A stretch of 9,554 nucleotides of DNA from Bacteroidales bacterium (GTDB taxonomy: Bacteria > Bacteroidota > Bacteroidia > Bacteroidales > JAGOPY01): the NCBI GenBank assembly GCA_023229505.1, contig JALNZD010000073.1, forward strand, positions 1-9,554, in the 5' to 3' direction. The translations under genes were made by a program, and so were the position numbers. Within the stretch, counting starts at the first letter, position 1. Each line of letters begins with the position of its first letter. Positions 1 to 6,947 of the stretch are shown here, piece after piece. The notes below the pieces were generated by a model. The model ran no database searches. It was not told where the DNA came from and saw only the letters and a list, made by a program, of their open reading frames with translations.

Positions 1-126
1 CTCTTCTGCCCGTTTTTCTTTCTCATCGTTTTGAAAAGCAAGCTCTTTGTTGGCAATGCTTAACTCTTCTGCCCGTTTTTCTTTCTCATCGTTTTGAAAA
101 GCAAGCTCTTTGTTGGCAATTCGTAA
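1..126 (-). repeat. Two 63-bp tandem repeats encoding a 21-aa coiled-coil heptad block
   Basis: Positions 1-63 and 64-126 are identical except for two bases, and a diverged partial third unit starts at 127. The unit is 21 codons, exactly three heptads, and encodes IANKELAFQNDEKEKRAEE plus two linking residues. The array lies inside the AraC-PAS gene in frame and may continue beyond the left edge. Copy number could vary by slippage in steps of three heptads, which would keep the coiled-coil phase. Confidence 0.9.
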
Positions 127-1128
127 CTCTATTGCCCATTTTTGCTCGGCAATGTCTCTTGCCACTACAACTGCACCAAGCACATTTCCTCTGTCATCTT
201 TATAAACCGAGCCGTTAAATAATACATCGGTCAGCTTGCCGTCCTTGTGGCGAAGCGTAAGTGGAGAATCGGCAACAGATCCTTTCGCGAACACTTCCTG
301 ATAAACTTCACGAGCCTTTTGTGGTTCGGTGAAATAATCGAAGAAGTCGGTGCCTGTTAGTTTTTCGCGCATCATACCCGTAATGTTCACCAATGCCTCA
401 TTCATATCCGTGATCTTACCTTCGGTGCTTATAGTAACCAATGGGTCAAGGCTGGCTTCTATCAGGCTTCTGGCGTATTGAGATTCTCGCGTTCTTGTTG
501 TTTCCAATTTATTTATTTTATGACTCCTTTGGAAAAGTTGATTCATTTTATTTATACCATCTGAATTGCCGATTTCTTCAATCGGGCGTCGTCTTTTGTT
601 CTTTAATTTTTTGAAATGAGAAGGCGTAAGTCCTGTAATTTTTTTAAACTGATTGGATAAATACGCGACACCGCTGTAGTGCATGTTCCAGGCAATTTCT
701 GTAAGGCTAAGTTCATCATAAATGATCAGCTCTTTTACCCGTTCTATTTTATGAGAAATGATGAATTTCTCAATAGTAGTTCCTTGTACTTCTGAGAATA
801 AGTTTGCCAGGTAAGTATAATCGTAATTCAATTTTTCACTCAGGTAATCGGAAAAATTTGTTTTGGGCAATTCATCTTCATAATGAATCATTTCAATAAT
901 TACATTTTTTATTTTTTCAACGAGCAGAGCTTTCTTGTCGTCCATCAGTTCTAGTCCTGATTTGAGCAAAGCAATTCTTATTTGCTCACGCTGATCCGTT
1001 GTGATATTTTCCATAATATCTACTACGCCCAAATCGACAAGAATGAAGTGAAGTCCGAGTTTCTTTAACTCTTCTTTCACTAGCATTTTGCAGCGCATGC
1101 TAACCATGTATTTTATATATAGCTTCAA
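1..1128 (-). CDS. AraC-type HTH regulator fused to a PAS domain and coiled coil (C-terminus beyond left edge)
   Basis: The reading frame is open for 376 codons to the window edge, so the C-terminus is missing. Residues 1-40 (LYIKYMVSMRCKMLVKEEL, then a GL..LG.V.I pattern) resemble the HMA-like N-terminal domain of a Bacteroidetes AraC group. The usual CxxC metal motif appears as SMRC, so one cysteine is lost. Residues ~95-180 are an AraC helix-turn-helix pair (LTEIAWNMHYSGVAYLSNQF, then KKITGLTPSHFKKLK). After a linker, residues ~215-330 form a PAS domain (ASLDPLVTISTEGKITDMNE; VARDIAEQKW), followed by tandem IANKELAFQNDEKEKRAEE coiled coil. Such coiled coils usually lead into a histidine kinase or another PAS, which may lie to the left. 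The start is chosen at TTG (1128), because this restores the family-like MKLYIKYM; ATG at 1107 is the alternative. An HTH placed before a PAS is unusual, since AraC HTHs are mostly C-terminal. Confidence 0.88.
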   Translation of the reverse strand, partial: MKLYIKYMVSMRCKMLVKEELKKLGLHFILVDLGVVDIMENITTDQREQIRIALLKSGLELMDDKKALLVEKIKNVIIEMIHYEDELPKTNFSDYLSEKLNYDYTYLANLFSEVQGTTIEKFIISHKIERVKELIIYDELSLTEIAWNMHYSGVAYLSNQFKKITGLTPSHFKKLKNKRRRPIEEIGNSDGINKMNQLFQRSHKINKLETTRTRESQYARSLIEASLDPLVTISTEGKITDMNEALVNITGMMREKLTGTDFFDYFTEPQKAREVYQEVFAKGSVADSPLTLRHKDGKLTDVLFNGSVYKDDRGNVLGAVVVARDIAEQKWAIELRIANKELAFQNDEKEKRAEELSIANKELAFQNDEKEKRAEE

Positions 1129-1133
1129 ATAGT

Positions 1134-1301
1134 TTATTGTTTTTTATAAGATTGTGATAAAACGACTCCGCCAATCCCCATTACGGCAATGCCAATCAGT
1201 GGCGACCAATTGAGGTGGCGCTGCTTGCGCCGGAATGGTGGCGCTGAATCACCGGAATAATCACCCTTAAAGTTAACTGCCCATTTTTTAACATTTACCA
1301 T
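1134..1301 (-). CDS. Possible 55-aa protein with one membrane segment (doubtful)
   Basis: ATG at 1301 to TAA at 1134 gives 55 codons: a basic, proline-containing N-terminal half (residues ~20-30, APPFRRKQRH) and one hydrophobic stretch (residues ~34-50, PLIGIAVMGIGGVVL) ending in a lysine-rich tail. A good Bacteroidetes promoter lies just upstream, and the stop is only 5 nt before the TTG start of the AraC-PAS gene, so translation could be coupled. Against it, the middle of the ORF is built from an IS21-like terminal repeat (1199-1263), so the frame may be an accident of insertion. I do not recognise the product. If real, it is a small inner-membrane protein of unknown function. Confidence 0.28.
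   Translation of the reverse strand: MVNVKKWAVNFKGDYSGDSAPPFRRKQRHLNWSPLIGIAVMGIGGVVLSQSYKKQ
1157..1191. repeat. Degenerate 35-bp repeat, left copy (partner at 9054-9087)
   Basis: On the + strand the sequence starts ataaaacgac, has ccaatccc in the middle and ends acggcaatg. The same three blocks in the same order and nearly the same spacing occur at 9054-9087, about 29 of 35 positions matching, in the same orientation. This copy sits between the IS21-like end and the start of the AraC-PAS gene. Confidence 0.55.
1199..1263. mobile_element. Solitary IS21-family-like terminus (remnant, no transposase genes)
   Basis: Two adjacent units, 1214-1236 and 1237-1258, share ggtggcgctg at one end and ccggaat at the other, with a variable 5-6 nt core. 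A partial third unit (gtggcgaccaattga) precedes them. On the minus strand the outer edge reads TGATTATTCCGG. Multiple ~22-bp terminal repeats with TG...CA tips are typical of IS21-family elements (family knowledge from memory). No istA or istB remains, and the other end is not in the window. The element interior would lie toward lower coordinates. It separates the promoter at 1320-1350 from the AraC-PAS gene. Confidence 0.5.
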
Positions 1302-1319
1302 ATTTCAGAGTGCCTTATA

Positions 1320-1350
1320 CAAAGATATAGAATTTTTGCATCGATATCAA
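1320..1350 (-). promoter_or_regulatory. Bacteroidetes-type promoter (-33 TTG, -7 TATCTTTG)
   Basis: On the minus strand TTG (1350-1348) is followed after 20 nt by TATCTTTG (1327-1320), a perfect match to the TAnnTTTG -7 box of the Bacteroidetes primary sigma factor with the expected 19-21 nt spacing. Transcription would start near 1313 and run into the small ORF at 1301 and then the AraC-PAS gene. It probably drove the regulator before the IS-like sequence arrived in the leader. Confidence 0.6.
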
Positions 1351-1441
1351 GTTCTTTCTTTTGAAGACATCCCACACGGCAAGGGCATCGCTTCCAAACG
1401 GTTTTAACGTTTTTATCGTTGCGAATTTGATCTTTTTAAGG

Positions 1442-1466
1442 GAAGGGTAGAGATCGTCTACTCTTC
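1442..1466. other. Hairpin over the stop codon of the DUF2339-like gene
   Basis: gaagggtaga and tctactcttc form a 10-bp stem with a 5-nt loop (gatcg). One position is G-U on the + strand and an A-C mismatch on the minus strand. The minus-strand TAG stop (1458-1460) lies within it. No U-tract follows on either strand, so it may stabilise the 3' end of the mRNA and is not a clear terminator. Confidence 0.3.
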
Positions 1467-3113
1467 AAATCCCGGCTTATTATTTCGTCTTTTTGTATAG
1501 TACAAGGAAAGGACGATGGAAAGCACGGCAAGGAATAGGAAAGCAACGACCCGGAATATGATCTCCACACGGGCCAGATCGACAATAAACAGGTAAAGAG
1601 CTGTCGCAACCATCGTGGCCAGGGCAAGGTAGCGGTATTTAATATTATGAAGGGCAAAGCTCAATACGAAGTATAAAATTGCCGCGGAGGTCCAGGATAA
1701 AGTTACATAGGGTCCCGGAACTAAGCGATATAGTGCATACAGGACCATAAAAAATCCTGTTATTAAATTGGTGTTCCTTAGCAGTTCAGTTTTGATCTGA
1801 AGCATTTGTTTTTTCCAGTTGAGTGTTCTTGCTGTAATCAAAGCAACTAATGCAAAAGAAATATTCACACTGTTGACAGAGGTTGAAGATACCAGGTAGG
1901 CAAACAGGAGGATAAGAAAAAGGCCCGTATTCATGACCACAATTACCCTGCTCCGGAACCAGAGAGCCATTGATACTACCAGCAAGCTTTGGAGTGACAA
2001 CAGGAAATAGGCCCTGGGAAAGCCATAGATCCCGTATGCTGTGACACTCAAGGCAACAAAGCCGTAAAGAGCGTATAAAGATGCTATAACCTTCCAATCG
2101 GACCTGGATTTAAGAATAACCGAATATACCATGCAAAAGAGTGCAATTGAAGCAAACAGCATGATGTAATCAGTCTTGAAAAATGCCAAGACGAATAAAG
2201 TGACAAGAAAGGAGAAACCAAGTCCATTCAGCATGATTGGAATGAAAGCCGCATTTCCGGAAAAAGTTTCTTTTTGCCTTATCAGCGCAACCAATGAATA
2301 GATAGCTGCTACAATAAAAAGATAAATGAATCCAAAATCATGAATTTTAAGGGCTTCGATTCGGTGTCCCATGAAAGGGTTATGGATAAGCCAAAGCAGG
2401 TTTGTAAAATATACTAAAATGATGGAGAAGACCAGCAAGCGCCACCAGGAATAACGGACCATGAAATAAACTGCAGTAGCTGAAATAATTACAGTTAGCG
2501 GAAGCATGACGTGAGTAGAATCACTGACTATGGCTGTTACAATTCCCATAATAAAAGCAAGTCCGCCTAATCTTTGGGAATTCCGACGGATTGCCATTAT
2601 TCCCTGGAAAAGCGTTACAATCAGCAATAAGGTCAATCCGACGTATTCATCAGAAGCCAAAGGTTCTTTAGTGAAATAGTGTAATTTCAGGGTGATGAAA
2701 TACAGCAGGATATATCCATTAAGGCTGAAGATGGAAGCCATGTTGCGATGAGAGTTCCGGAGATACCATGACACAGCAAACAGCCCTGCAACAGAACCGT
2801 AACCAAAAACAGGCGCCAATATCTTGAGCCCAGTGTTCTGAAAATATTGTACAAGAAATATGATCCCGAAAAGCAGGACAAGGTTGCCGAGCCAGGCCAG
2901 GCCGAACTCCCCGAACTTCGATTCAAATGCCGCCGCTCCGCTGAATCCGGTTTCAGGCTGCTCAATATGGACATCTTCAGAATCAGAATGAACTCCATCG
3001 GATTGCGTTGTAACGAGCCCATTCTCAAGTTGAGAAACACGTATCTCAAGGTCCCGGATACGGTCTGCTAAGTTTCCTCCGTTAATTGTTACGGTATTTT
3101 CATTATCAGACAT
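1458..3113 (-). CDS. DUF2339-like polytopic membrane protein
   Basis: A 551-aa protein. Residues 15-35 (LADRIRDLEIRVSQLENG) form a short coiled coil, then an acidic linker, then F63-N77 (FESKFGEFGLAWLGN), which matches the entry motif of DUF2339 proteins just before the first helix. The rest is hydrophobic with roughly 14-16 predicted membrane segments and no catalytic motif that I can see. The family's function is unknown; a transporter-like or envelope role is guesswork. It starts 85 nt after the last NrfD gene on the same strand, behind a strong GGAGG ribosome-binding site, so co-transcription with the redox operon is possible. Its GC content is clearly higher than that of the redox genes, so it probably has a different history. 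The assignment to the DUF2339 type is fairly confident; the role is unknown. Confidence 0.85.
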   Translation of the reverse strand: MSDNENTVTINGGNLADRIRDLEIRVSQLENGLVTTQSDGVHSDSEDVHIEQPETGFSGAAAFESKFGEFGLAWLGNLVLLFGIIFLVQYFQNTGLKILAPVFGYGSVAGLFAVSWYLRNSHRNMASIFSLNGYILLYFITLKLHYFTKEPLASDEYVGLTLLLIVTLFQGIMAIRRNSQRLGGLAFIMGIVTAIVSDSTHVMLPLTVIISATAVYFMVRYSWWRLLVFSIILVYFTNLLWLIHNPFMGHRIEALKIHDFGFIYLFIVAAIYSLVALIRQKETFSGNAAFIPIMLNGLGFSFLVTLFVLAFFKTDYIMLFASIALFCMVYSVILKSRSDWKVIASLYALYGFVALSVTAYGIYGFPRAYFLLSLQSLLVVSMALWFRSRVIVVMNTGLFLILLFAYLVSSTSVNSVNISFALVALITARTLNWKKQMLQIKTELLRNTNLITGFFMVLYALYRLVPGPYVTLSWTSAAILYFVLSFALHNIKYRYLALATMVATALYLFIVDLARVEIIFRVVAFLFLAVLSIVLSLYYTKRRNNKPGFEE

Positions 3114-3119
3114 GATTAA

Positions 3120-3124
3120 CCTCC
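3120..3124 (-). promoter_or_regulatory. Strong Shine-Dalgarno site for the DUF2339-like gene
   Basis: GGAGG lies 6 nt before the ATG at 3113 on the minus strand. Most genes in this window lack such a site, as expected in Bacteroidetes. It supports this ATG as the start. Confidence 0.6.
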
Positions 3125-3164
3125 AATTTTATACGGTTCATATTCTAATTTGAATAATCCGTTA

Positions 3165-3191
3165 TCCCCTCTTTGAAAGATAAAGAGAGGA
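3165..3191. terminator. Intergenic hairpin between the second NrfD gene and the DUF2339-like gene
   Basis: On the minus strand tcctctcttt pairs with aaagagggga in a 10-bp stem (one U-G pair) around a 7-nt loop. It sits just after the stop of the last redox gene. No U-run follows on the minus strand; the T-run at 3194-3200 follows the stem on the + strand, where the stem has one mismatch. It could be a weak attenuator, an mRNA-stabilising 3' structure, or a terminator for antisense transcripts. Confidence 0.4.
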
Positions 3192-3198
3192 GATTTTT

Positions 3199-4392
3199 TT
3201 AGATGTCCGCTGCATGCTTTTTCCACGGAGGAAGCAGCCAGAGGAGAAAAGCTAAAATAAAGAAAGGTACAATGAACCACAACAAGGATAATGAAACATC
3301 TGAACCTCCAATTAAATTAACCTTATAGCTGGTGAATCCATAAAAACTTTTTGAGAAAAGCTGACCGCCAATAACTACGTTCCATCTCATATAAAAGATA
3401 CCAACCAACACACAGATGCTTATTATTAAATATAAAATCTTTCTGATTTTTTCTCTTGGCTTTTTAAATTGCAGAAAACCCAAAGTAGTTATTGGAATTA
3501 ATGTTCCAGTCCCAATCTGCATAATAAAGAAGGTAAAGAATAATTTACTGCGAACCAGTAGTTTTAAAATATCAAAAGATTCATCTGCTTCGTAAATTCT
3601 ATGGATTTGGTCTAAACTTTCCAGGGTAAAATCTAAAATTAAAATATAAAATAAATATTTTGCAATGGTGTCCAATGCATTCATATCTATTTTCATTTTA
3701 CGTAAATAGGAAACCGCCATATAAATAAACATAACCAATGCAATTCCCGATACCATAGCGGAGAAAAGAAATATTACAGGCATCATAACGGTTGACCACC
3801 AAGGATTTGCTTTAATAGAACCAAATATAAACCCCACGTATCCATGCAATAAAAATGCTGAGGGGATACCAATTACGGTAATAAAATAGCCTAATTTTTC
3901 ATCTGTTTTTCTTGATTCCTTGGAAGTGTCACTGACCCATAAAGAAAGTGCTTTATAAAAAAACTTCATAAAACCTTTCTTTTGTTGAGACCATATAACC
4001 ATATCATATCTGTAATCAAACCATATTTCTAGTAATAATACTACCATTAGATACCATAAATATACAAAACCGAAAATGGCCATGGCAGAAGTTAAATGAG
4101 GTGTAATTAACATTTCGTAGAATCGAAGTGGTTGACCAAGATGGCTAATTAAGGGCATGGTAGCTACTAACATAAAAGATAAAGCAGTCAGTAAAGAAAT
4201 TTCATAAGTGGGCCTTAATGCTTTAATTGCAAAAACTCTGTTTAAGGATGCAAGGATAAATGCTCCGGCAACAAGTCCGGTAATATAGGGATACATTACA
4301 ATCAGCAAATCCCAGTTTAAGGCAATTTCATTAGGATAAATAAAGCCGTCTAAATTAGCTAATGCTTCATATAGAGATTCGTATTTATTCAT
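3199..4392 (-). CDS. NrfD/PsrC-family quinone-interacting membrane subunit, module B
   Basis: A 397-aa integral membrane protein with about ten predicted helices. NrfD-family features are ITGLVAGAF in the first helical pair, HLGQPLRFY (84-92, the family's xLGxPxRF signature), H183 in the segment IPSAFLLHGYVGF, and NPWWS (196-200) followed by SAMVSG. In known members (PsrC, ActC/ActF, DsrP, HmcC) this subunit binds menaquinol on the periplasmic side and passes electrons to the attached ferredoxin. It follows the module B ferredoxin by one base (TAAAATG), with AGGAGGT inside the end of that gene, so the two are translated together. No N- or C-terminal truncation is evident. An assignment to one named complex is not possible from sequence alone. 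Confidence 0.9.
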   Translation of the reverse strand: MNKYESLYEALANLDGFIYPNEIALNWDLLIVMYPYITGLVAGAFILASLNRVFAIKALRPTYEISLLTALSFMLVATMPLISHLGQPLRFYEMLITPHLTSAMAIFGFVYLWYLMVVLLLEIWFDYRYDMVIWSQQKKGFMKFFYKALSLWVSDTSKESRKTDEKLGYFITVIGIPSAFLLHGYVGFIFGSIKANPWWSTVMMPVIFLFSAMVSGIALVMFIYMAVSYLRKMKIDMNALDTIAKYLFYILILDFTLESLDQIHRIYEADESFDILKLLVRSKLFFTFFIMQIGTGTLIPITTLGFLQFKKPREKIRKILYLIISICVLVGIFYMRWNVVIGGQLFSKSFYGFTSYKVNLIGGSDVSLSLLWFIVPFFILAFLLWLLPPWKKHAADI

Positions 4393-4393
4393 T

Positions 4394-5158
4394 TTAGTGA
4401 ACCTCCTGACTTAATGCGTTATAAAACAATTTAGATCCTGTATTTAATTGTGGTTTTAAAACGGCACAATTATTTTCTTTGATAAAAACAGACAATGCAC
4501 TTTCTTTATCATTTAAATCTCCATATAATCTGGCCCCAGTAGGACAAGCCATCATACATGCCGGATCCAAACCTTTTTCCAAACGATGGTAACATAAAGT
4601 ACATTTATCAACAACTCCTTTTTCAGGATTAATATAACGACAACCATAAGGACAAGCCTGAACACAATATCCACAACCAATACAATAATTCTGATCAACC
4701 AAGGCAAGTCCTTCGGGAGATTCAAAAGAGGCGCCTACCGGGCAAACCTGAGTGCAGGGTGATTTTGCACAATGGTTACACATTTTTGGTACAAAAAAAG
4801 TTTTATAAATTTCCTCATCAGGTACTGGTTGCTTAAAGCCATCAATACCACCATTGGGCGATGAAACTATTATCTGCCCATCATTCGTGATGGTATATTG
4901 TTCTATCCAATTACGAAAGAAAAAGGGTTCTTTTGGTACATCGTTTTCAATTTTACAGGCTCTGGCACAACTACCACAGCCTATACATTTTTCAATATCA
5001 ATTCCTACTCCGTACCATTTTCCTTTGCCTACAGGTTTTTTTGTTGCAAAAACTAATTTTAATGGATTCAGCAAGGAAACCAATACCAGGCCTCCTGCAA
5101 ACATACCAGAGCTCTTAATGAAATCGCGTCTTGAGAAATCATCCTTTTCTATACTCAT
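4394..5158 (-). CDS. Four-cluster [4Fe-4S] ferredoxin subunit with Tat signal, module B (NrfC/DsrO type)
   Basis: A 254-aa periplasmic electron-transfer subunit. The N-terminus has a twin-arginine signal (SRRDFIK, 9-15) and a hydrophobic stretch to about residue 39. Four cysteine sets follow: 58/61/64/68, 127/130/135/139, 159/162/165/169 and 186/189/201/205, the arrangement of DmsB/NrfC/PsrB-type ferredoxins, which predicts four [4Fe-4S] clusters. Extra cysteines sit at 173 and 231. It would link the tetraheme cytochrome encoded just upstream to the NrfD subunit just downstream. Its ATG overlaps the cytochrome stop (ATGA), indicating translational coupling. It is shorter than the module A paralogue (299 aa), mainly at the N-terminus and between the first two cysteine sets, and it has no lipobox cysteine. 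Confidence 0.93.
   Translation of the reverse strand: MSIEKDDFSRRDFIKSSGMFAGGLVLVSLLNPLKLVFATKKPVGKGKWYGVGIDIEKCIGCGSCARACKIENDVPKEPFFFRNWIEQYTITNDGQIIVSSPNGGIDGFKQPVPDEEIYKTFFVPKMCNHCAKSPCTQVCPVGASFESPEGLALVDQNYCIGCGYCVQACPYGCRYINPEKGVVDKCTLCYHRLEKGLDPACMMACPTGARLYGDLNDKESALSVFIKENNCAVLKPQLNTGSKLFYNALSQEVH
4401..4407 (-). promoter_or_regulatory. Strong Shine-Dalgarno site for the module B NrfD gene
   Basis: AGGAGGT, 8 nt before the ATG at 4392, lies within the last codons of the ferredoxin gene. It fixes the NrfD start and would secure its translation despite the 1-nt spacing. Confidence 0.6.
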
Positions 5159-5592
5159 GGTTGATGAGGATTATGACAAGTTATACATTCTTCACCTTCA
5201 TTGTGCTCAACAGCATCAATTTGTTTAATTATATTTTTCGGACTGGCCGCATTTTTTGTATGACATCTCAGACAAAATTGCCTTCCTTGATATAACTCCA
5301 TCTTATTATTTTCAGGATCATCAGCATGCTTATATCCGGGGCCATGACAAATTTCACATTGGATAGATTTATGATTGCCTTGAGTTTTTATCTCAGCGAT
5401 AGAATCATGGCACATGGCACATGTTTCCATTTCAACATATTTGGCCTCTTTTTCGGCAATTTCTAAAAGAGCATTTCCACGATAGGGTCCGTATTCTCTC
5501 CATGATTCGGGAGTCAGAAAATATTTAAGAACCAGCATTAGCCCTATAAATACGGCAAAAACTAGCAATAATCGTCTTACTTGAACTGGCAT
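5155..5592 (-). CDS. Membrane-anchored tetraheme cytochrome c, module B
   Basis: A 145-aa protein with a single N-terminal membrane anchor (residues ~8-26, basic MPVQVRR before it) and a periplasmic part with four CXXCH heme sites: CAMCH 58-62, CEICH 79-83, CLRCH 107-111 and CITCH 136-140. The anchor is uncleaved in appearance and ends in FLTPESW. Size and layout recall NrfH/NapC and other small multiheme quinol-side cytochromes, and its position before a ferredoxin and NrfD recalls NrfB, DsrJ and CbcS (analogies, not assignments). It overlaps the ferredoxin by 4 nt. It should exchange electrons between the FeS/NrfD pair and a periplasmic carrier. Its anchor closely matches the 38-aa stub at 8750-8866. 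Confidence 0.93.
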   Translation of the reverse strand: MPVQVRRLLLVFAVFIGLMLVLKYFLTPESWREYGPYRGNALLEIAEKEAKYVEMETCAMCHDSIAEIKTQGNHKSIQCEICHGPGYKHADDPENNKMELYQGRQFCLRCHTKNAASPKNIIKQIDAVEHNEGEECITCHNPHQP

Positions 5593-5651
5593 AATAAATT
5601 AAAAGTTTAGTGGTAAAATCGTTTCCAATTTTTAATATAAATAAAACGCCT

Positions 5652-6905
5652 TTATAATTGGACGGCTTTTTTATTCACTTTAAGGGATCCCTTCCTTTCT
5701 AAACTATCAGAACTAAATCCCTCAAATAGAATAGCAATAGCAATTTTTGAAATAAAAGTGAACAGTAAGGCTCCAGCTGAGAAAATCATAACAGCTGTAC
5801 GTATTTCGGTTTCAGAAGGAACATAAAAGTAATACTGCCCTAATGTATCGGGAGTAAAACCGGGGATAATTAAAGTTATTCCTTTTTCCAGATAAACACT
5901 AAAGTAAATTAATACTGCTCCTATATTTAATGTAATAAGGTTTTTTCGTGTTTTTGGGATTAAAAAAAGTATAAATGCACTGAAGCCCATGATAATAGAA
6001 GCCCAACTGTAAACTGCAATCTCCCTGTTTTTCTCAACTCCTAATAATAAGTATTTCCAATAAACAATATGTTCAGTATTAGAGTAAAATTCTTTGAATA
6101 ATTCTGCAATTGTAAAGAATAAATAGATAAACATGGCATAAACCATTAGTTCTGCAATTGTAAAAATAGCTTCATCTTTAATTTCAAATTTTGTGGTTTT
6201 TCTAAGAACCTGAAAAACTAAAATAAGTATTGCCGGTCCGGAACAGAAAGCAGTGGTTAAGAATCTGGGGGCAAGTAAAGCACTATTCCAATATGGGCGG
6301 GCAGGCAATGCATTGTAAAGGAATGCGGTAACGGTATGAATTGCGATTGCAGCAGGAATACTTAATAATACCAATGGCCAGATGAATGATTTATTGTATT
6401 CTTTTTTATAAAAATGTTTATACAATAAATGAGTAACTACTATAATATTTATAAGGAAATAGATGAATAATGCAAAGAAGTCCCACGATAGAATCGAATC
6501 TGGAAAATTCATTGTACCGACAAATGGAAGCATATGCCAAAAACGAAGCGGATTTCCAATATCAACTATTATAAAACATAAACACATAATAACAGCACAA
6601 ATAGCTAATATCTCACCAAAAATTACAATCTCTTTAATTGGCTTCCAATCGTATATATAAGCAGGTATAACCAGCATTACCGCTGCTGCCGCAACCCCAA
6701 CCAGGAATGTGAAATTGCCAATATAGAAACCCCATGAAACAGAATCTCGCATATTAGTTACAATCAAGCCATCTTTTAATTGACCAAAATACCCGAATGC
6801 ACCCCAGACAATTAATACGAAAAGAAAAAATAAGCAGGAATAATAAACTCTTCCACCTTTAGTAATAATTTTAAAACATCCGAATATAAATTGCAAAAAA
6901 TTCAT
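5652..6905 (-). CDS. NrfD/HmcC/DsrP-type membrane subunit, module A
   Basis: A 417-aa integral membrane protein with about ten predicted helices. Visible NrfD-family features are VSWGFYIGNFTFLVGVAAAAV (helix near 56-76), DIGNPLRFW (115-123), H190 in SIPAAIAIHTV, and ARPYWNSAL (202-210) followed by CSGPAI. These are closer to the HmcC/DsrP/ActC style than to the module B subunit, so the two NrfD proteins are not recent duplicates. It probably oxidises or reduces menaquinol and passes electrons through the ferredoxin encoded 42 nt upstream. Two distinct NrfD subunits in one operon recall ActC plus ActF of alternative complex III, but the ActB, ActD and ActE counterparts are missing. The 59-nt gap to the module B cytochrome shows no clear terminator or promoter. 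Confidence 0.9.
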   Translation of the reverse strand: MNFLQFIFGCFKIITKGGRVYYSCLFFLFVLIVWGAFGYFGQLKDGLIVTNMRDSVSWGFYIGNFTFLVGVAAAAVMLVIPAYIYDWKPIKEIVIFGEILAICAVIMCLCFIIVDIGNPLRFWHMLPFVGTMNFPDSILSWDFFALFIYFLINIIVVTHLLYKHFYKKEYNKSFIWPLVLLSIPAAIAIHTVTAFLYNALPARPYWNSALLAPRFLTTAFCSGPAILILVFQVLRKTTKFEIKDEAIFTIAELMVYAMFIYLFFTIAELFKEFYSNTEHIVYWKYLLLGVEKNREIAVYSWASIIMGFSAFILFLIPKTRKNLITLNIGAVLIYFSVYLEKGITLIIPGFTPDTLGQYYFYVPSETEIRTAVMIFSAGALLFTFISKIAIAILFEGFSSDSLERKGSLKVNKKAVQL

Positions 6906-6947
6906 AATTATTTATTTTAAATGTATCAAATGATTAAAAAGATAAAA

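Noticed and set aside
1..126. CRISPR array or intergenic satellite
   Set aside because: The 63-bp repeats have no spacers, keep one reading frame and encode coiled-coil heptads.
1436..1657. 73-codon minus-strand ORF over the end of the DUF2339-like gene
   Set aside because: Out-of-frame shadow of a continuous membrane-protein gene.
4854..5228. 124-codon + strand ORF opposite the module B ferredoxin and cytochrome
   Set aside because: It lies antisense to two well-supported genes with cluster and heme motifs, and its translation resembles no protein family; it is a shadow frame.
5155..5592. Calling the module B cytochrome NrfH
   Set aside because: Size, single anchor and four hemes fit, but no NrfA gene is present and the ferredoxin/NrfD neighbours point to another type of complex.
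5593..5651. Separate promoter or terminator between modules A and B
   Set aside because: No TAnnTTTG box and no stable stem with a U-tract; only a 3-bp gcc/ggc pairing was seen, so the modules are treated as one operon.
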